Shown: piece after piece, positions 7,386-9,308 of the stretch
Position numbering within the stretch: the stretch's first letter is position 1
Layout of the letters: every line of letters begins with the position of its first letter
Source of the DNA: Candidatus Gallibacteroides avistercoris
GTDB taxonomy: Bacteria > Bacteroidota > Bacteroidia > Bacteroidales > CHK158-818
Direction: 5' to 3'
DNA: 9,308 nucleotides
Assembly: GCA_018714665.1 (NCBI GenBank)
Contig: DVNA01000102.1
Location: 1 to 9,308, forward strand
Translations under genes and position numbers: made by a program
The notes under the pieces: model-generated
Database searches by the model: none
What the model saw: only the letters and a program-made list of their open reading frames with translations
Told to the model about the DNA's origin: nothing

Positions 7386-8411
7386 ATGATTATCAAACAC
7401 CTGAAACTCTTTATTGGAATTCTAACATTCGTATTCCTTTCTCCGGCAACCGCACAGGAGAATAGTACTACATTTATGGAGGCTTGCCGCAAAGGAGCAC
7501 AGTCGCCAACCATCACCGTGGCCGGCAAAGAGAATTGGGCTTTCCTCAAAAGTGAACTTCGGTTTCTCTCTGCAGGGGATTTCTGGGGAGAAAATGCCGC
7601 CAAGACCTCCCAAGCCAAGGATCCCAAAGTACAAGACCCGCTGGCAGCCATAACGGTCTATCAAAAAGCACTGGCAGCCGAAAACATCGACCTGATTCTC
7701 CTACCGATTCCACCCAAAGCGGTGATCTATCCGGACAAATTACCGGATGTCAATCTCCCTGTTGCCCGGTATGATCAATCATTACAACGGTTCTACGACA
7801 TTCTGCGCAAACAAGGCGTTCAGGTTTTTGACGTTACACCTCTCTTGATAAATGCCCGCAAAAACTCAGACGAACCGCTCTATTGTTTAGGCGACTCGCA
7901 CTATTCCAGCTACGGATGTAAAGTAATTGCCGAGGCTCTGGCCAAAGAGATACAAAAAAGCCACAAACTATCCGGCAAACAAAAATACACCACAGAAAAA
8001 AATAACATCCGCATCACCGGAGACCTCTACAAAGCAGCCCAGAACAGTTCGGGGAATACGTTACCCAAAGACGAATCCATCGCTCTATATACCGTCAAAG
8101 GGGGTGAAACCAAAAGCAAAGAGTCGCCCATCCTCATTTTGGGAGACAGCCATACGTTGGTTTTCGATATCGGAGCTGACCTCTTTTCCACCAACGCCGG
8201 GTTTCCCTCGCTCCTGGCTGCTGCATTAAAAATGCCGGTAGAGGTAATGGGAGTACGCGGATCGGGAGCCACGCCTGCCCGTATCAACGTATATCGGAGA
8301 AGCAAAGCCGATGTAAACTTCCTAAAACAGAAAAAACTCTTTATCTGGTGCTTCTCCGCTCGGGAGTTTACCGAAGCCAACGGATGGAACGCATCCGTTC
8401 CCATAAAATAG
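7386..8411 (+). CDS. Secreted AlgJ/AlgX-type SGNH-fold protein, second copy
   Basis: From ATG 7386 the product is 341 residues with a classical signal peptide (cleavage ATA|Q at 23/24). A TTG at 7338, overlapping the previous stop as TTGA, would add 16 very basic residues; I prefer the ATG because it gives a normal signal peptide. Family features are GKENWAFLKSELRF (from 47), a tract of aliphatic residues ending in LLPIPPK, the Asp-x-His motif as GDSHYSSYG (D170, H172) and the nucleophile block LILGDSHTLVFD (S255). All three triad residues are present, so the protein may be active. It lacks the C-terminal beta extension of the preceding protein and ends about 85 residues after the GDS. The pair recalls Pseudomonas, where AlgI works with membrane-bound AlgJ and soluble AlgX. 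One of the two may relay the acyl group and the other place it on the polymer; this is inference. Confidence 0.85.
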   Translation: MIIKHLKLFIGILTFVFLSPATAQENSTTFMEACRKGAQSPTITVAGKENWAFLKSELRFLSAGDFWGENAAKTSQAKDPKVQDPLAAITVYQKALAAENIDLILLPIPPKAVIYPDKLPDVNLPVARYDQSLQRFYDILRKQGVQVFDVTPLLINARKNSDEPLYCLGDSHYSSYGCKVIAEALAKEIQKSHKLSGKQKYTTEKNNIRITGDLYKAAQNSSGNTLPKDESIALYTVKGGETKSKESPILILGDSHTLVFDIGADLFSTNAGFPSLLAAALKMPVEVMGVRGSGATPARINVYRRSKADVNFLKQKKLFIWCFSAREFTEANGWNASVPIK

Positions 8412-8433
8412 GTAATACAATAATCATATAGCT

Positions 8434-9308
8434 ATGAAAACAACTGCAAAAAAAATCCGGCTGTTGTTCTGGATCTGCCTGGCCATTTTATCTTTACCGG
8501 CCTATTCGCAAGATAAAATTTTGTTGCCCCACGGATTTGTAACATACAGCCGAGGCGAAAATTACAACCGGGTTATCTGCCGGGCCGAAATAGCACCGGG
8601 AATGACCTACGAACAGATACACGCCACCGAACGGGTCATCTGCGAAAAGGGTGAGTTCGGGGGAGACATTACTACCCAAATATCATTTGACGGGAAATGG
8701 GTAGCCTTTGCCCGAAGCCTGCAAGGAACAGACGACGGCAGCGGTGGAAACAATTATGCCGATTTCGACAAATGGGACATTTACATTGCCCGTGTTGACG
8801 GCGACCTGCCGGTTACGCCCATCCGGATAGGACACGGATTCTTCCCCTCGTGGGGCGACGACTCGCGTGAAAAGATAAAGACCCTCTACTACTCCCGTTG
8901 CGATGGAGAGAAGCGGGTATGTAAGGTTAAAATAGACGACAAGGGCAACATCGTAGAGAAAGAAAGCGTAGTCGGAAAAATCCCCGAAGAGGGTTACGAA
9001 GGGTTTATCTTTGCCGCCCCGAACGGACAGTTTGCAGCCTACCGGAAATCGGGTGCCGTATATACCTATTGGTTTGAAGGGCCCAATAAAGGGAAGGCTA
9101 TCTTAATGACAGGCGGTTGCCACCCACACGTTACGGCCGACAGCCGCTGGGTTTACCATGCTAACCGAAACGCCGTACGCTCGGACGGAAGTGCCCGCGG
9201 CGAGGCCGGAGCAGGAGGTCTTTATCACTACGGCTCATCAAATGACATGAACTGGTTTGTTACCCGTACAGAGGGAGACAACACCATCATCAACAAAGGA
9301 CGGGAATC
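8434..9308 (+). CDS. Secreted TolB-like beta-propeller protein (3'-truncated by window)
   Basis: An open frame runs from ATG 8434 through the window end, giving 291 complete codons. It begins with a signal peptide (basic KK-x-R, hydrophobic core 10-22, likely cleavage AYS|Q at 25/26). The mature part has repeated propeller-blade motifs of the TolB/PD40 type: TQISFDGKWVAFAR (81-94), GHGFFPSWGDD (133-143) followed by TLYYSR, FAAPNGQFAAYRK (193-205) and CHPHVTADSRWVYHANRN (229-246). These S-x-DG-x-W-V-A-F-type turns occur about once every 40-60 residues. Such domains bind proteins or glycans and are not usually catalytic. It starts 22 bp after the second AlgJ/AlgX-type gene, so it is probably in the same operon and may be a scaffold or glycan-binding component of the acylation machinery; no direct evidence for that role is visible. 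The C-terminus, and any further domain, lies outside the window. Confidence 0.85.
   Translation, partial: MKTTAKKIRLLFWICLAILSLPAYSQDKILLPHGFVTYSRGENYNRVICRAEIAPGMTYEQIHATERVICEKGEFGGDITTQISFDGKWVAFARSLQGTDDGSGGNNYADFDKWDIYIARVDGDLPVTPIRIGHGFFPSWGDDSREKIKTLYYSRCDGEKRVCKVKIDDKGNIVEKESVVGKIPEEGYEGFIFAAPNGQFAAYRKSGAVYTYWFEGPNKGKAILMTGGCHPHVTADSRWVYHANRNAVRSDGSARGEAGAGGLYHYGSSNDMNWFVTRTEGDNTIINKGRE

Noticed and set aside
8434..9308. TolB of the Tol-Pal system
   Set aside because: The blade motifs are TolB-like, but no tolA, tolQ, tolR or pal gene is nearby and the context is glycan acylation.

Overview
The window looks like a Bacteroidales chromosome (phylum Bacteroidota). Three things point there: AT-rich leaders with no Shine-Dalgarno sequence, a textbook Bacteroides-type promoter (TTTG, 20 nt, TAACTTTG) at 4246-4277, and Gln at the +1 position after the signal peptide in all four predicted signal-peptidase-I substrates. 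The genus cannot be fixed from the sequence alone. I see no tRNA, rRNA, CRISPR array, insertion sequence or phage gene.

Left part (1-2702, + strand): the last codons of a possible upstream gene overlap the start of a four-LysM protein that carries a C-terminal periplasmic-binding-protein-like domain. Nine bases later comes a small outer-membrane beta-barrel protein. Both look exported and belong to one transcription unit linked to the cell envelope.

Middle (2709-3962, - strand): a convergent gene encodes an uncharacterised ATP-grasp-type protein. It begins at a non-ATG codon, and its stop lies only 6 bp from the barrel gene's stop. A 352-bp AT-rich divergent intergenic region follows (3963-4314) and holds outward-facing promoter candidates for both flanking genes.

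Right part (4315 to the window end, + strand): a tight operon of at least four genes. First is an AlgI-like MBOAT membrane O-acyltransferase. Next is a membrane-anchored AlgJ/AlgX-type SGNH-fold protein with a C-terminal beta-rich extension. Then comes a second, secreted AlgJ/AlgX-type protein without that extension. Last is a secreted TolB-like beta-propeller protein cut by the window edge. By analogy with alginate acetylation, the MBOAT protein would move acyl (probably acetyl) groups across the inner membrane, and the two SGNH-like proteins would relay them to, or place them on, an extracytoplasmic glycan. No glycosyltransferase, polymerase or export gene is visible, so the target polymer is unknown. 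The four genes may form a stand-alone glycan O-acylation module with the propeller protein as an accessory or binding component; this is inference.
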